Shown here one piece after another: positions 24,026 through 32,997 of a DNA stretch of 34,719 nt. Under the pieces are notes generated by a model that saw nothing but the letters and a program-made list of their open reading frames with translations, was not told the DNA's origin and ran no database searches. Position numbers and translations under genes: made by a program. This DNA comes from Bacillota bacterium (GTDB lineage: Bacteria > Bacillota > Clostridia > Tissierellales > MES13), in NCBI GenBank assembly GCA_009711765.1, contig VEND01000156.1, positions 1 through 34,719 on the forward strand, in the 5' to 3' direction. Every line of letters begins with the position of its first letter. The stretch's first letter is position 1.

Positions 24026-26392
24026 ATGGATAGTAAATATAAAGTTGATATAGACCTTTTAAAGAAAAAATGTAATACAAACACTTTTAGTTTTAAAACA
24101 ACAAAAGAAATAACTGAATCTAATGATATAATTGGGCAAAAAAGGGCAATGAAAGCTATTAAATTTGGGCTTTCAATAAAACGAAAAGGTTATAATATAT
24201 TTGTATCTGGTATTTCAGGAACTGGAAGAAATACCTATTCTTATTCCATAGCTAGCGAGTTTTCTAAAAAAATGAAAACACCTGATGATTGGTGTTATGT
24301 ATATAATTTTATTAAACCTGTTAATCCTAGAGCTATACCATTAGAAATGGGAAGAGGGAAAATCCTTAGAAATGAAATAGAAAATCTTATAGAAAAATTG
24401 AAGATAGATGTTCCTAAAGTTTTTAGTTCTAAGGAATATGAAGATAGGAAAAAAGTAATTTATGAACAATTTGAAAAAAAGACAAAAGAAATTATAGATA
24501 AACTAAATGACATAGCAAAGGATTATGATTTTGAGTTTACAAAAACAGAAAAGGGGCTAATAACTTATCCTTTAATAGATGGTAGACCTATGAAGGAAGA
24601 GGAATTAGAGGATTTATCTGAAGAGGAATTAGTTAAATTAAAAGAAAATTCTAATAAACTTAATTCTGAAGCCTATGAAGTAATAAAGGAATTTAAAAAT
24701 TTAGAAATACTTTTAAGAAATAGAATAAAGCAACTTAATGAAAAAGTAGCTTTTGATTTAGTTGATTTTCATTTAAATAGTGTTTTGGAGGTTTTTAAAG
24801 ATAATAAACATGTGGAAAGTTATTTAAATGAGATGGAAGATGATATTATAAAAAATATAGAAGAGTTTATGGATATTAATAATAAAGACTCAAAAAAGAA
24901 TACTAAAAAGAATTTCTTTAAAAGATACGAAGTAAATCTCTTTATAGATAATAATGGAAAAAAAGGCGCTCCTGTTATTAGGGAAATAAACCCAAATTAT
25001 TATAATCTTTTAGGTAAAATAGAATATATTAATGAACATGGAGCATTAAAAACTGACCATACTATGATAAAACCAGGAGCTTTACATGAAGCTAATGGTG
25101 GATTTTTAATAATTCAAGCGAAGGACATTTTATCTAAATCCTATGCTTGGGAAGGGTTAAAAAGAACCCTTGTAGGAGAAGAAATAAAAATAGAGAATAT
25201 TACTAAAGGAAGTGTATTAGCCCAGACAATAAAGCCAGAAGCTATACCAATAAATTTAAAGGTTATTATTGTAGGGGATTATCATACTTATCAATTATTG
25301 TATAATTATGATGAGGATTTTAAAAAACTATTTAGAATAAGGGCAGATTTTGATATAGAAATGAAAAGACATGATGATAATATTGAAAAAATAGCATCTT
25401 TTGTGGCAAGTCATTGTAAAGATGAAAAATTAAAACCATTTCACAAAACAGCTATATCAGAAATAGTTGAATATAGTTCTAGACTTGCAGAAAGTCAATT
25501 AAAGCTTACTTCTAGGTTTAATGAAATAGTTGAAATAATGTATGAAGCAGATGCATTTGCAAGTGTTAAAGGGGATGAAATAGTTAAAAGGGAACATATA
25601 ATAGAAGCTATAGAAGAAAAAATTTATAGAAACAATAAATATGAAGAAAAATTACACGAATTATTTAAAGATGGGACATTATTAATGGAAACATCAGGAT
25701 TTAAGGTAGGTCAGATTAATGGTCTTGCAGTAATGGATTCAGGTCAATATTCCTTTGGAAGGCCTAATAAAATAACAGTATCAACATTTGTTGGTAAAGA
25801 TGGTATAGTTAATTTAGAAAGGGAAGTTGAACAAAGTGGAAATATACATGATAAAGGAGTATTAATACTAAGTGGATATTTAGGTGAAAAATATGCTACT
25901 GAAAAACCATTATCACTTTCTGCAAGTATAACTTTTGAGCAATCCTACGATATGATTGATGGAGATAGTGCTTCTAGTACAGAATTATATGCTTTATTAT
26001 CTAGTTTATCAGAAAAACCTATTAATCAAGCTATAGCTGTTACTGGTTCTGTAAATCAAAAGGGAATGATTCAGCCTATAGGAGGCGCTAATGAAAAAAT
26101 TGAAGGTTTTTATAAAGTATGTAAACTGAAAGGATTTAAAGGTGGGGAAGGAGTAATTATCCCTAAACAAAATATAAAAAATTTAATGCTAAAGGATGAA
26201 ATAATTAAAGCTTGTAAAGAAGGTATATTTAATATTTATGCTGTTGAGAGTATAGATGAAGGCATAGAAATATTAACAGGCATAAAAGCAGGTAAACCAG
26301 ATGAGAATGGATATTATAAAAAGAATACTATAAATTATCTAGTAAAGAAAAAGCTTGATAAATATGCAGCTTTAAATAGAGATTATAATTAA
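24026..26392 (+). CDS. LonB-like AAA+ protease (AAA_32 + Lon proteolytic domain)
   Basis: This 788-residue ATP-dependent serine protease is of the LonB/AAA_32 type. The AAA+ region begins with IIGQKRAMKAIKFGLSIKRK and a P-loop-like GISGTGRNT at 62-70, with Arg and Asn where Lys-Ser/Thr usually stand. A long coiled segment (about 120-290) is inserted. The ATPase core resumes with ANGGFLIIQAKDIL and KVIIVGDYHTYQLL. The C-terminal Lon domain has the catalytic dyad S648 in GDSASST and K691 in GGANEKIEG, 43 residues apart as in Lon. GGAGGTGA lies five bases before the ATG at 24026; an upstream in-frame ATG at 23987 lacks a ribosome site. It is probably soluble and in its own transcription unit with a terminator on each side. 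Confidence 0.9.
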   Translation: MDSKYKVDIDLLKKKCNTNTFSFKTTKEITESNDIIGQKRAMKAIKFGLSIKRKGYNIFVSGISGTGRNTYSYSIASEFSKKMKTPDDWCYVYNFIKPVNPRAIPLEMGRGKILRNEIENLIEKLKIDVPKVFSSKEYEDRKKVIYEQFEKKTKEIIDKLNDIAKDYDFEFTKTEKGLITYPLIDGRPMKEEELEDLSEEELVKLKENSNKLNSEAYEVIKEFKNLEILLRNRIKQLNEKVAFDLVDFHLNSVLEVFKDNKHVESYLNEMEDDIIKNIEEFMDINNKDSKKNTKKNFFKRYEVNLFIDNNGKKGAPVIREINPNYYNLLGKIEYINEHGALKTDHTMIKPGALHEANGGFLIIQAKDILSKSYAWEGLKRTLVGEEIKIENITKGSVLAQTIKPEAIPINLKVIIVGDYHTYQLLYNYDEDFKKLFRIRADFDIEMKRHDDNIEKIASFVASHCKDEKLKPFHKTAISEIVEYSSRLAESQLKLTSRFNEIVEIMYEADAFASVKGDEIVKREHIIEAIEEKIYRNNKYEEKLHELFKDGTLLMETSGFKVGQINGLAVMDSGQYSFGRPNKITVSTFVGKDGIVNLEREVEQSGNIHDKGVLILSGYLGEKYATEKPLSLSASITFEQSYDMIDGDSASSTELYALLSSLSEKPINQAIAVTGSVNQKGMIQPIGGANEKIEGFYKVCKLKGFKGGEGVIIPKQNIKNLMLKDEIIKACKEGIFNIYAVESIDEGIEILTGIKAGKPDENGYYKKNTINYLVKKKLDKYAALNRDYN

Positions 26393-26394
26393 AG

Positions 26395-26418
26395 GGTGGC
26401 TTAGCCACCTTTTTTGTT
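26395..26418 (+). terminator. Terminator after the Lon-like gene
   Basis: Stem GGTGGC (26395-26400) pairs with GCCACC (26404-26409) around TTA, then T6. It is short but well placed, directly after the stop. Confidence 0.8.
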
Positions 26419-26459
26419 TGTGAAAAATATAAAAAAACAAAGGCTAAATATTGTGTAAT

Positions 26460-26488
26460 ATGTCAATAGAAATCATAAAGGATATAAT
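26460..26488 (+). promoter_or_regulatory. Probable promoter of the ABC ATPase gene
   Basis: A consensus TATAAT (26483-26488) has a partial -35 ATGTCA (26460-26465) at 17 bases, about 40 bases upstream of the start codon. Confidence 0.5.
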
Positions 26489-26530
26489 ATACACTTATAT
26501 TAAGAGTAAAATAATTAAGGGGGTTAACAA

Positions 26531-27646
26531 ATGGCAGATTTAACTTTTAAAGGTGTAGAGAAAATATATCCAGGTAATGTTAAAGCAGTTGATGATTTTA
26601 ATTTAAAAATTAGGGATAAAGAATTTGTAGTTTTAGTAGGACCATCAGGATGTGGTAAATCTACAACACTTAGAATGGTAGCAGGATTAGAAGAAATAAG
26701 TGATGGAGAACTTTATATAGGTGATAAGCTTGTAAATGATATCCCACCTAAAAATAGAGACATCGCAATGGTTTTTCAAAATTATGCACTATATCCCCAT
26801 ATGTCAGTATATGATAATATGGCATTTGGTTTAAAATTAAGAAAACAGCCAAAGAAAGAAATAGATAAAAAGGTAAAAGAAGCTGCAAAAATATTAGGTA
26901 TAAGTGATTTATTAAATAGAAAGCCAAAAGCATTATCAGGAGGACAAAGGCAAAGAGTTGCCTTAGGTAGAGCAATAGTAAGAGAGCCTAAAGTGTTTTT
27001 AATGGATGAGCCATTATCAAATCTAGATGCTAAACTTAGAGTGCAAACAAGAACAGAGATATCTAAGCTACATAAAAAGCTTCAGACAACATTTATTTAT
27101 GTAACCCATGATCAAACTGAGGCGATGACTATGGGGGATAGAATAGTAATAATGAAAGATGGTATTATACAACAAGCGGCTACGCCTCAACAAGTATATG
27201 AATCACCGGCAAATGTTTTTGTTGGAGGTTTTATAGGGAGTCCCCAAATGAATTTTATGAATATGAGTTTAGAAGGAGATTCGTCTAAAGAATGTTTTTT
27301 AGTATCTAAAAATATTAAAATTAAAGTACCAGAAGGTAAAGCTAAAATATTAAAGGAAAAGGGGTATTTAGGTAAAGACATTATTATGGGAATACGTCCT
27401 GAAGATATGCATGATGAAACTGTATTTATTGAGTCTTCTAAGGATAGTGTTGTTAAAGCAGAGGTTGAAGTAACTGAAATGATGGGTTCTGAAACCTATC
27501 TTTATGTTGATATTGAAGGAAATAAAATGATTGCTAGGGTTGATGGAAGAAGTAAAGCTAAACATGGAGATATAATTAAGTTAGCTATAGATAAAAATAG
27601 AATGCATTTATTTGATAAAGAAACTGAAAAAGCAATTCTTTATTAA
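26531..27646 (+). CDS. Sugar ABC transporter ATPase, MsmX/UgpC/MalK type
   Basis: This 371-residue cytoplasmic ATPase energises carbohydrate importers of the CUT1 class. Walker A is GPSGCGKST (37-45), the Q-loop [10 protein letters not shown] (81-90), signature [14 protein letters not shown] (135-148), Walker [14 protein letters not shown] (155-167) and the switch His in [12 protein letters not shown]-terminal OB-type regulatory domain begins near 235, with [10 protein letters not shown] and [19 protein letters not shown]. No permease or binding-protein gene is nearby, so it is probably a shared ATPase like Bacillus MsmX. AGGGGG precedes the ATG. A terminator separates it from the CdaR-like regulator downstream. 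Confidence 0.92.
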   Translation: MADLTFKGVEKIYPGNVKAVDDFNLKIRDKEFVVLVGPSGCGKSTTLRMVAGLEEISDGELYIGDKLVNDIPPKNRDIAMVFQNYALYPHMSVYDNMAFGLKLRKQPKKEIDKKVKEAAKILGISDLLNRKPKALSGGQRQRVALGRAIVREPKVFLMDEPLSNLDAKLRVQTRTEISKLHKKLQTTFIYVTHDQTEAMTMGDRIVIMKDGIIQQAATPQQVYESPANVFVGGFIGSPQMNFMNMSLEGDSSKECFLVSKNIKIKVPEGKAKILKEKGYLGKDIIMGIRPEDMHDETVFIESSKDSVVKAEVEVTEMMGSETYLYVDIEGNKMIARVDGRSKAKHGDIIKLAIDKNRMHLFDKETEKAILY

Positions 27647-27702
27647 ATAAATCATATTTTACAATAAAAGATAGAATATTAAAGGATTTTAAAGAAAAAG
27701 GA

Positions 27703-27742
27703 CGAAGAAACATATATACATGTGTTTCTTCGACTTTTTTTT
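27703..27742 (+). terminator. Terminator after the ABC ATPase gene
   Basis: Stem CGAAGAAACA (27703-27712) pairs with TGTTTCTTCG (27723-27732) and is followed by a T8 run. Confidence 0.85.
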
Positions 27743-27778
27743 GTAACAAAAAATATTATAATATAATTAGGTGATGTT

Positions 27779-28765
27779 ATGTCAACGGAAAAAATGTTAA
27801 AACAGTTTATAGATGAAGTAAAAGAAATTATAAATACTGATATTTTTATAGAAAATTCTAAGGAAAAAAACGGTTTAAAGGACAACATACCATTAATTGA
27901 TATTCCCTTAGATGATTTAACCTATACAGTAAAAATACCAAAGGAAAGTAATTTAAGTTTAAGAGAAAGGAATTTAATAAGGTTTATTTTAAAAGAGTAT
28001 TTAAAAAATAAGTATTATTTAAAACCAGATATAAAGAATATAATATCAAAGTTACTTAATGAAAGTATGAGTAATTTTGAAATCAATGAAGCAATTAAAA
28101 ATAGTGGTTTTAATTTAGATGAAGGTATATCTGTTTTTAGCATAAAATTATTTAAAGAAGATAATGTTAAAGAGATTATAGCTTTAATAGAAAACATAGA
28201 TAAAGAGAATATAATAATTTCAAAACAGGATAAAGATTTATTAGTAATTTTATATCAAGATAATAATGTAAAAGAAATGAATTTAGCTAGGATAATAGTG
28301 GATACAATTGAAACTGAAATGTTTCAAAAAATAAAAATTGGAATCGGTAGTAAAGAAAATATTCTAGACATAAAAAAAGCATATAAAGAAAGTTTAACAT
28401 CACTTAAACTTGGAATTGAATATGAAATAGCAAAAAGTATTTATAATTATAAAGATTTAATAACCTATAGAATATTATCAACTATACCTAAGGAAAAATT
28501 AATAGATATATACAATAGTTTGGTTAAAAAGAGTTTTGATAATTTAGATAATAGTGAAATTAAAACTGCTATGAAGTTTATAGAAAATGACTTGAATTTA
28601 AGTCTAGCAGCTAGAAAACTTTATATACACAGAAATACACTAATTTATAGAATAGAAAAAATAGAAAAATTGACTAGATTTGATTTAAGAAAGTTTAAAG
28701 ATGCCTTAGAATTTAAATTATTATTAATTATATATAAGTATCTAAATGAAAAACATTTTGGATAA
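27779..28765 (+). CDS. CdaR/PucR-family transcriptional regulator
   Basis: This 328-residue DNA-binding protein has an N-terminal region (1-130) that is probably ligand-sensing. A GGDEF-like middle domain (about 130-230) includes GIGSKENILDIKKAYKESLT and SLKLGIEYE. The C-terminal HTH_30 domain (about 265-325) reads MKFIENDLNLSLAARKLYIH, then RNTLIYRIEKIEKLT and FKDALEFKLLLIIYKYL. These are hallmarks of CdaR/PucR regulators, which respond to sugar diacids, purine breakdown products or similar metabolites. AGGTGAT precedes the ATG. The gene follows the MsmX-type ATPase; a regulatory link to carbon uptake is likely but not shown. Confidence 0.85.
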   Translation: MSTEKMLKQFIDEVKEIINTDIFIENSKEKNGLKDNIPLIDIPLDDLTYTVKIPKESNLSLRERNLIRFILKEYLKNKYYLKPDIKNIISKLLNESMSNFEINEAIKNSGFNLDEGISVFSIKLFKEDNVKEIIALIENIDKENIIISKQDKDLLVILYQDNNVKEMNLARIIVDTIETEMFQKIKIGIGSKENILDIKKAYKESLTSLKLGIEYEIAKSIYNYKDLITYRILSTIPKEKLIDIYNSLVKKSFDNLDNSEIKTAMKFIENDLNLSLAARKLYIHRNTLIYRIEKIEKLTRFDLRKFKDALEFKLLLIIYKYLNEKHFG

Positions 28766-28816
28766 ATTTGTTTTATATACCTTAAATTTAGAACTTATTT
28801 CCTAGAAAAATAATTC

Positions 28817-28850
28817 ATTCGACAAAGGATTTTACTTTTATATGTCGAAT
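28817..28850 (+). promoter_or_regulatory. Sigma-H promoter with Spo0A boxes upstream of ftsEX
   Basis: The sigma-H consensus RnAGGAwWW-n11-RnnGAAT is matched exactly: AAAGGATTT at 28824-28832, an 11-base gap, and GTCGAAT at 28844-28850. The perfect Spo0A box TGTCGAA (28843-28849) overlaps the -10. A second one in the opposite orientation (TTCGACA, 28818-28824) touches the -35, together forming an 8-bp inverted repeat ATTCGACA/TGTCGAAT with an 18-base spacer. The start codon of ftsE is about 37 bases after the predicted start of transcription. Confidence 0.75.
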
Positions 28851-28893
28851 TACTTACTCATGGGCATTTAAGCAATTAGACAGGAGTGATAAA

Positions 28894-29580
28894 GTGATAA
28901 TTTTTAAAAATATCATTAAAGAATATAATAATGGCGTAAAAGCTTTAAATAATATAAATCTTCATATTAGTAAAGGCGAATTTGTATTTGTGGTTGGCTC
29001 TTCTGGAGCTGGAAAATCTACTTTAATAAAATTATTGTTAAAGGAAGTAGAACCTACAAGTGGTAAATTGTTTTTTAATAAAAAAGATATAACAAAAGTT
29101 AAAAATAGAAAGGTACCAATAATAAGAAGGAAAATAGGTGTTGTATTTCAGGATTTTAGATTGTTACCTAATAAAACAGTTTATGAAAACGTAGCTTTTG
29201 CAAAGGAAATTATAGGTGCTTCAGCAAAAGAAATAAGAAGACAAGTCCCTATAGTGCTTAGTATGGTTGGACTTAGTAAAAAGGCTAATAGTTATCCTAA
29301 TCAACTATCAGGAGGGGAAAAACAAAGGGTTTCTATTGCTAGGGCTATAGTAAATAATCCGACAGTATTAATTGCAGATGAGCCTACGGGAAATCTTGAT
29401 CCTGAAACCGCAGGAGATATTATGGATTTAATAATGCAAATAAATAGAAGGGGAACAACAGTAATAATGGCTACACACGCTAAGGATATAGTTGACTCAA
29501 TGCAAAGAAGAGTTATAGCTTTATCAAAGGGCAAAGTAGTAAGAGATGACCAAAGGGGTGTGTATGACCATGAAGTTTAG
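28894..29580 (+). CDS. ftsE: Cell division ATP-binding protein FtsE
   Basis: This 228-residue ATPase pairs with FtsX at the cytoplasmic membrane. ATP hydrolysis transmits a signal that activates peptidoglycan hydrolases at the division site or along the wall. Walker A is GSSGAGKST (35-43), Q-loop [14 protein letters not shown] (84-97), signature [14 protein letters not shown] (138-151), Walker [14 protein letters not shown] (158-170) and [12 protein letters not shown] (switch His). It begins with GTG, preceded by AGGAGTGAT. Its promoter looks sporulation-type (sigma-H with Spo0A boxes). ftsX overlaps its end. Confidence 0.95.
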   Translation: MIIFKNIIKEYNNGVKALNNINLHISKGEFVFVVGSSGAGKSTLIKLLLKEVEPTSGKLFFNKKDITKVKNRKVPIIRRKIGVVFQDFRLLPNKTVYENVAFAKEIIGASAKEIRRQVPIVLSMVGLSKKANSYPNQLSGGEKQRVSIARAIVNNPTVLIADEPTGNLDPETAGDIMDLIMQINRRGTTVIMATHAKDIVDSMQRRVIALSKGKVVRDDQRGVYDHEV

Positions 29581-30466
29581 AATATTAAAATCTATGATTA
29601 AACAAGGTTTTGTTGGTATGTGGCGTAATCGTATGATGAGTCTTGCATCTATTGGGTCAGTAACTTCGGCATTGATGATATTAGGAATGGTTTTAATACT
29701 AATATTAAATATAAATAATGTTACTAATATGACAAAGGAACAATTTGATGAGATTCATATATATTTAAAAGAAGATATTACAGATGAACAGATAAATACA
29801 ATAGAAGATGAAATACAAAATTATGAAGGGGTTTTATCAGTAGTTTTTCAATCTAAAGAACAAGCCCTTGAAATTATGAAAAATCGCTGGGGAGAAGAAA
29901 GTGATTTATTAAATGGATTAGAAGAAAATCCATTTCCACAATCATATATTATACAATTAGAAGATATTAAGTATGCAGATAATGTAGTAAGTAATTTAGA
30001 GGGTCTATCAGGTATTGATAAAATAAAGTATTTTAAAGATATAGTAAAAAGAATTATAAGTGTTTCTAATGTGATAAAAAGTGGTAGTTTAATAGTTATA
30101 GGTATATTAATGCTTATATCAATATTTATAATTTCAAACACTATAAAAATAACTGTAGCAGCAAGAAAAAAAGAAATAAATATTATGAAATATGTTGGTG
30201 CAACTAATGGATATATAAGAGGGCCTTTTATAATAGAAGGTATATTGTTAGGAACTATAGGTTCAGCCCTAGCAGTAATATTAGTTGATGTAGCATATCA
30301 ATACATCTATAAGATTTTAAATAACAGATTATATGTATTTGTTACTTCTTATATGGTTCCAAGTGATGATATATTTATTGATGTTGTTATAATATTTATG
30401 ACTATAGGCATAGGAATTGGAATATTAGGTAGCATTATATCATTAAGAAGATTCTTAAGAGTGTAA
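29564..30466 (+). CDS. ftsX: Cell division protein FtsX
   Basis: This 300-residue membrane partner of FtsE has four predicted helices: about 24-48 ([20 protein letters not shown]), then after a 110-residue outer loop about 170-190 ([19 protein letters not shown]), about 220-240 ([17 protein letters not shown]) and about 270-292 ([17 protein letters not shown]). The outer loop ([20 protein letters not shown] onward) is the region that contacts hydrolases in studied systems. AAAGGGGTG lies 3-5 bases before the ATG at 29564 and nine before that at 29570, so the first is preferred. It overlaps ftsE by 17 bases. The next gene is the cognate hydrolase-type protein. Confidence 0.93.
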   Translation: MTMKFRILKSMIKQGFVGMWRNRMMSLASIGSVTSALMILGMVLILILNINNVTNMTKEQFDEIHIYLKEDITDEQINTIEDEIQNYEGVLSVVFQSKEQALEIMKNRWGEESDLLNGLEENPFPQSYIIQLEDIKYADNVVSNLEGLSGIDKIKYFKDIVKRIISVSNVIKSGSLIVIGILMLISIFIISNTIKITVAARKKEINIMKYVGATNGYIRGPFIIEGILLGTIGSALAVILVDVAYQYIYKILNNRLYVFVTSYMVPSDDIFIDVVIIFMTIGIGIGILGSIISLRRFLRV

Positions 30467-30478
30467 GGGGGATTTAGA

Positions 30479-31624
30479 TTGGTTAAGGGTTTTAAATTTA
30501 ATAAATTTCATATACTAATTTGTTTGATTTTAATACTAAATTCTATAGTTGTTTATGCAGATGGAAATGATGTTAATGATTTGCAACAAGAACTTAATGA
30601 AAATAAAGATAAGATGGAAGAGATAAATAAGGATATTAAAAATAATAAGAAAAAAGCTAATAAAGTAGAAAAAACCATAGAACAATTTGACCAAAAGATT
30701 GAAAGTATAGATTCTCAGTTAAGGGATTATGAAGCTAAAATAAATAATTTATTAGATAATATAGAAATAACTAAAGCTAAATTAACCCAAGCTAAGGAAA
30801 GCATAAATGAAAAAAATGACACTCTTAATTCTAGACTTAGGGTAATGTATATCAACGGACCAATAGGTTATGCAGAAGTTTTATTAGGTGCTGAGGATTT
30901 AGGAGATTTTCTAACAAGACTAGATATGGTAAAGAGTTTAGTAGATCATGATGTAGAACTTTTAAAATATATGAATGATAAAAGAGAAAAGATAGAAGAA
31001 AATAAAAAAGAATTAGAAAATAAAAAAATAATACTTGCATCAACTAAGGAAAAAATAGAAGAAAAGAAAAACAATCTAGAGGTTGTAACAAGGCAAAAAG
31101 AAAGGGAAATGACAAGATTAAAACAAAATACAAAGGAATTAGAAAGACAATACGATAAACTATATAAAGAAGCTAATGCCCTTGAAGATAGAATTAAAAG
31201 AATGGAAAGTGCAGGGAAATATAAAGGTGGCAGAATGGCGTGGCCTGTACCTGCTTATAGAAAAGTAACTTCTCCCTATGGATATAGGATACATCCTGTA
31301 TTTAAGACTAAAAAATTCCATACAGGTGTTGATTTAAGAGCATATTATGGAACTAGTATAGTTGCAGCAAATGGAGGTGTTGTAAAGATAGCAGGCTGGT
31401 TAGGTGGCTATGGTAAAGTAGTGCTTATTGACCATGGAGGTGGGATATCAACTTTATATGCCCATAACTCAAGATTATTAGTTAAAGAAGGCCAAAGGGT
31501 TACCCGTGGACAAGCTATATCAAAGGCTGGAAGTACAGGATATTCAACAGCATCCCATTTACACTTTGAAGTTAGAGATAAAGGTAAATATGAAAATCCG
31601 TTACCATGGATTACAAAACAATAA
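30479..31624 (+). CDS. EnvC-type murein hydrolase with coiled coil and M23 domain
   Basis: This 381-residue exported protein is probably activated by FtsEX. A signal peptide (HILICLILILNSIVVYA, 11-27) precedes a long coiled coil in two blocks (about 30-115 and 155-245), with the linker NSRLRVMYINGPIGYAEVLL between them. The C-terminal LytM/M23 domain (253-381) has the complete zinc site: H281 and D285 in KFHTGVDL, H329 in YAHN, and H360/H362 in SHLHFEV. It should therefore be an active endopeptidase rather than a catalytically dead activator. The start is TTG at 30479, supported by AAGGGGGAT seven bases upstream; no ATG or GTG is better placed. A terminator follows. Confidence 0.9.
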   Translation: MVKGFKFNKFHILICLILILNSIVVYADGNDVNDLQQELNENKDKMEEINKDIKNNKKKANKVEKTIEQFDQKIESIDSQLRDYEAKINNLLDNIEITKAKLTQAKESINEKNDTLNSRLRVMYINGPIGYAEVLLGAEDLGDFLTRLDMVKSLVDHDVELLKYMNDKREKIEENKKELENKKIILASTKEKIEEKKNNLEVVTRQKEREMTRLKQNTKELERQYDKLYKEANALEDRIKRMESAGKYKGGRMAWPVPAYRKVTSPYGYRIHPVFKTKKFHTGVDLRAYYGTSIVAANGGVVKIAGWLGGYGKVVLIDHGGGISTLYAHNSRLLVKEGQRVTRGQAISKAGSTGYSTASHLHFEVRDKGKYENPLPWITKQ

Positions 31625-31625
31625 A

Positions 31626-31654
31626 ATCAAGGTTAATACCTTGGTTTTTTTTTG
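31626..31654 (+). terminator. Terminator after the ftsE-ftsX-envC operon
   Basis: Stem CAAGGT (31628-31633) pairs with ACCTTG (31638-31643) around TAAT, extended by two weaker pairs, then T9. Confidence 0.88.
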
Positions 31655-31660
31655 TTAAAA

Positions 31661-31689
31661 TTGAAAAGAATACTATCAGGTGGTATAAT
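31661..31689 (+). promoter_or_regulatory. Sigma-A promoter of the C-terminal protease gene
   Basis: TTGAAA (31661-31666), a 17-base spacer and consensus TATAAT (31684-31689) lie about 54 bases before the start codon, immediately downstream of the previous terminator. Confidence 0.8.
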
Positions 31690-31742
31690 ATTTACATATC
31701 TTTAATAAAAATAAATTACTAGAAACTATTTGAGGTGAGTTA

Positions 31743-32966
31743 ATGATATCAAGAAAAAAAGCACTTATTGGAGCTATAATCTTAGTTTTAATAACAGGAG
31801 CACTAACATTTACTGTAAGTAACATTATTCAAATTCAGGTGGATGATAAGGTAATAGTAGATAGGCAAAAGCTAGAGCTTTGGAAAAATTCATATGAAGA
31901 ACACTCAAAGGTATATGCATTAGAAGATTATATAAAAGAAAACTTTTTAAATGAAATTACAGAAAAAGAACTTTTAGATGGTCAGTTAAAGGGGATGTTT
32001 AATTCTTTAGAAGATCCTTATTCAATGTATATGACTAAGGATGAGTTTGATAGTTTTATGGATCATACTAAAGGGACTTATGGAGGTATAGGTATAATAG
32101 TTACTCCTGGAGATGATAATTTAATTACAATTGTATCACCAATTGAGGATACACCAGGAGAAAGGTCCGGTATGAAAACAGGGGATAAAATAGTTAAAGT
32201 AAATGGAAAAGAAGTAACTGCTAATGAAATGGATGATGCAATAAAGATAATGAAAGGTAAACCCGGAACAGATGTTACAATTACTATTAAAAGAGAAGTT
32301 AAAGAAGAAACTAAATTTATAACAATGGATATAACTAGAGAAGAAATACGATTAATAAGTGTTAGATCTAATATGCTAGATAATAAAATAGGATATATAA
32401 GAATAATTCAATTCGACGAGCCGGTTTATGAAGATTTTAAAAAGCATTTAACTAAATTACAGGATAAAGGCATGAAAGGACTTGTAATTGATTTAAGGAA
32501 TAATCCTGGAGGATTATTAGATAAATGTGCAGAAATAACAGATAAACTTATAGGGAAATCAAATATAGTATATACAGAAACTAAAAAAGGTGAAAGGGAG
32601 TACTTAAAATCAGATGAAGATAAATTAGATATACCTTTAGTTATATTAGTCAATGGAGGAAGTGCTAGTGCTTCTGAGATATTATCAGGAGCAGTAAAAG
32701 ATACAAATTCTGGTACATTAATAGGTACAAAAACCTTTGGAAAGGGTATAGTACAAAGAATTAAAAAGCTATCAGATGGCTCAGGATTTAAAATTACTGT
32801 TTCTAAATACTTTACGCCTAGTGGAAAAAGTATACATGGAGTTGGAATTGAACCTGATATTGAGGTTAAACTTCCAGAAGATATTGAACAAATAGGAGTA
32901 GATAATATTAAAGAAGATACACAATTAAAGAAAGCTATAGATGTTATAAAGAATAAATTGAAATAA
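31743..32966 (+). CDS. C-terminal processing peptidase, S41 family (CtpA/CtpB-like)
   Basis: This 407-residue membrane-anchored serine protease acts outside the cell or in the forespore intermembrane space. A signal anchor (8-29) is followed by an N-terminal helical part (YALEDYIKENFLNEI). A PDZ domain spans about 105-190, with YGGIGIIVTPG and MKTGDKIVKVNGKEV. The S41 protease domain has VIDLRNNPGGLLDKC (248-262), nucleophile S309 in NGGSASASEI and base K334 in FGKGIVQ, with Q338. The dyad is intact. GAGGTGAG precedes the ATG. The gene follows ftsEX-envC in many Firmicutes; CtpB of Bacillus cleaves SpoIVFA during sporulation, but whether this copy does so is unknown. Confidence 0.93.
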   Translation: MISRKKALIGAIILVLITGALTFTVSNIIQIQVDDKVIVDRQKLELWKNSYEEHSKVYALEDYIKENFLNEITEKELLDGQLKGMFNSLEDPYSMYMTKDEFDSFMDHTKGTYGGIGIIVTPGDDNLITIVSPIEDTPGERSGMKTGDKIVKVNGKEVTANEMDDAIKIMKGKPGTDVTITIKREVKEETKFITMDITREEIRLISVRSNMLDNKIGYIRIIQFDEPVYEDFKKHLTKLQDKGMKGLVIDLRNNPGGLLDKCAEITDKLIGKSNIVYTETKKGEREYLKSDEDKLDIPLVILVNGGSASASEILSGAVKDTNSGTLIGTKTFGKGIVQRIKKLSDGSGFKITVSKYFTPSGKSIHGVGIEPDIEVKLPEDIEQIGVDNIKEDTQLKKAIDVIKNKLK

Positions 32967-32997
32967 CTAAAGGCAGCTTAAGCTGCCTTTAGTTATT
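32962..32997. terminator. Bidirectional terminator, 36-base perfect palindrome
   Basis: Two 18-base arms (32962-32979 and 32980-32997; core AAGGCAGCTT) meet without a spacer between the convergent protease and lipoprotein genes, with T-rich flanks on both strands. It overlaps the stop codons of both genes. Confidence 0.88.
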
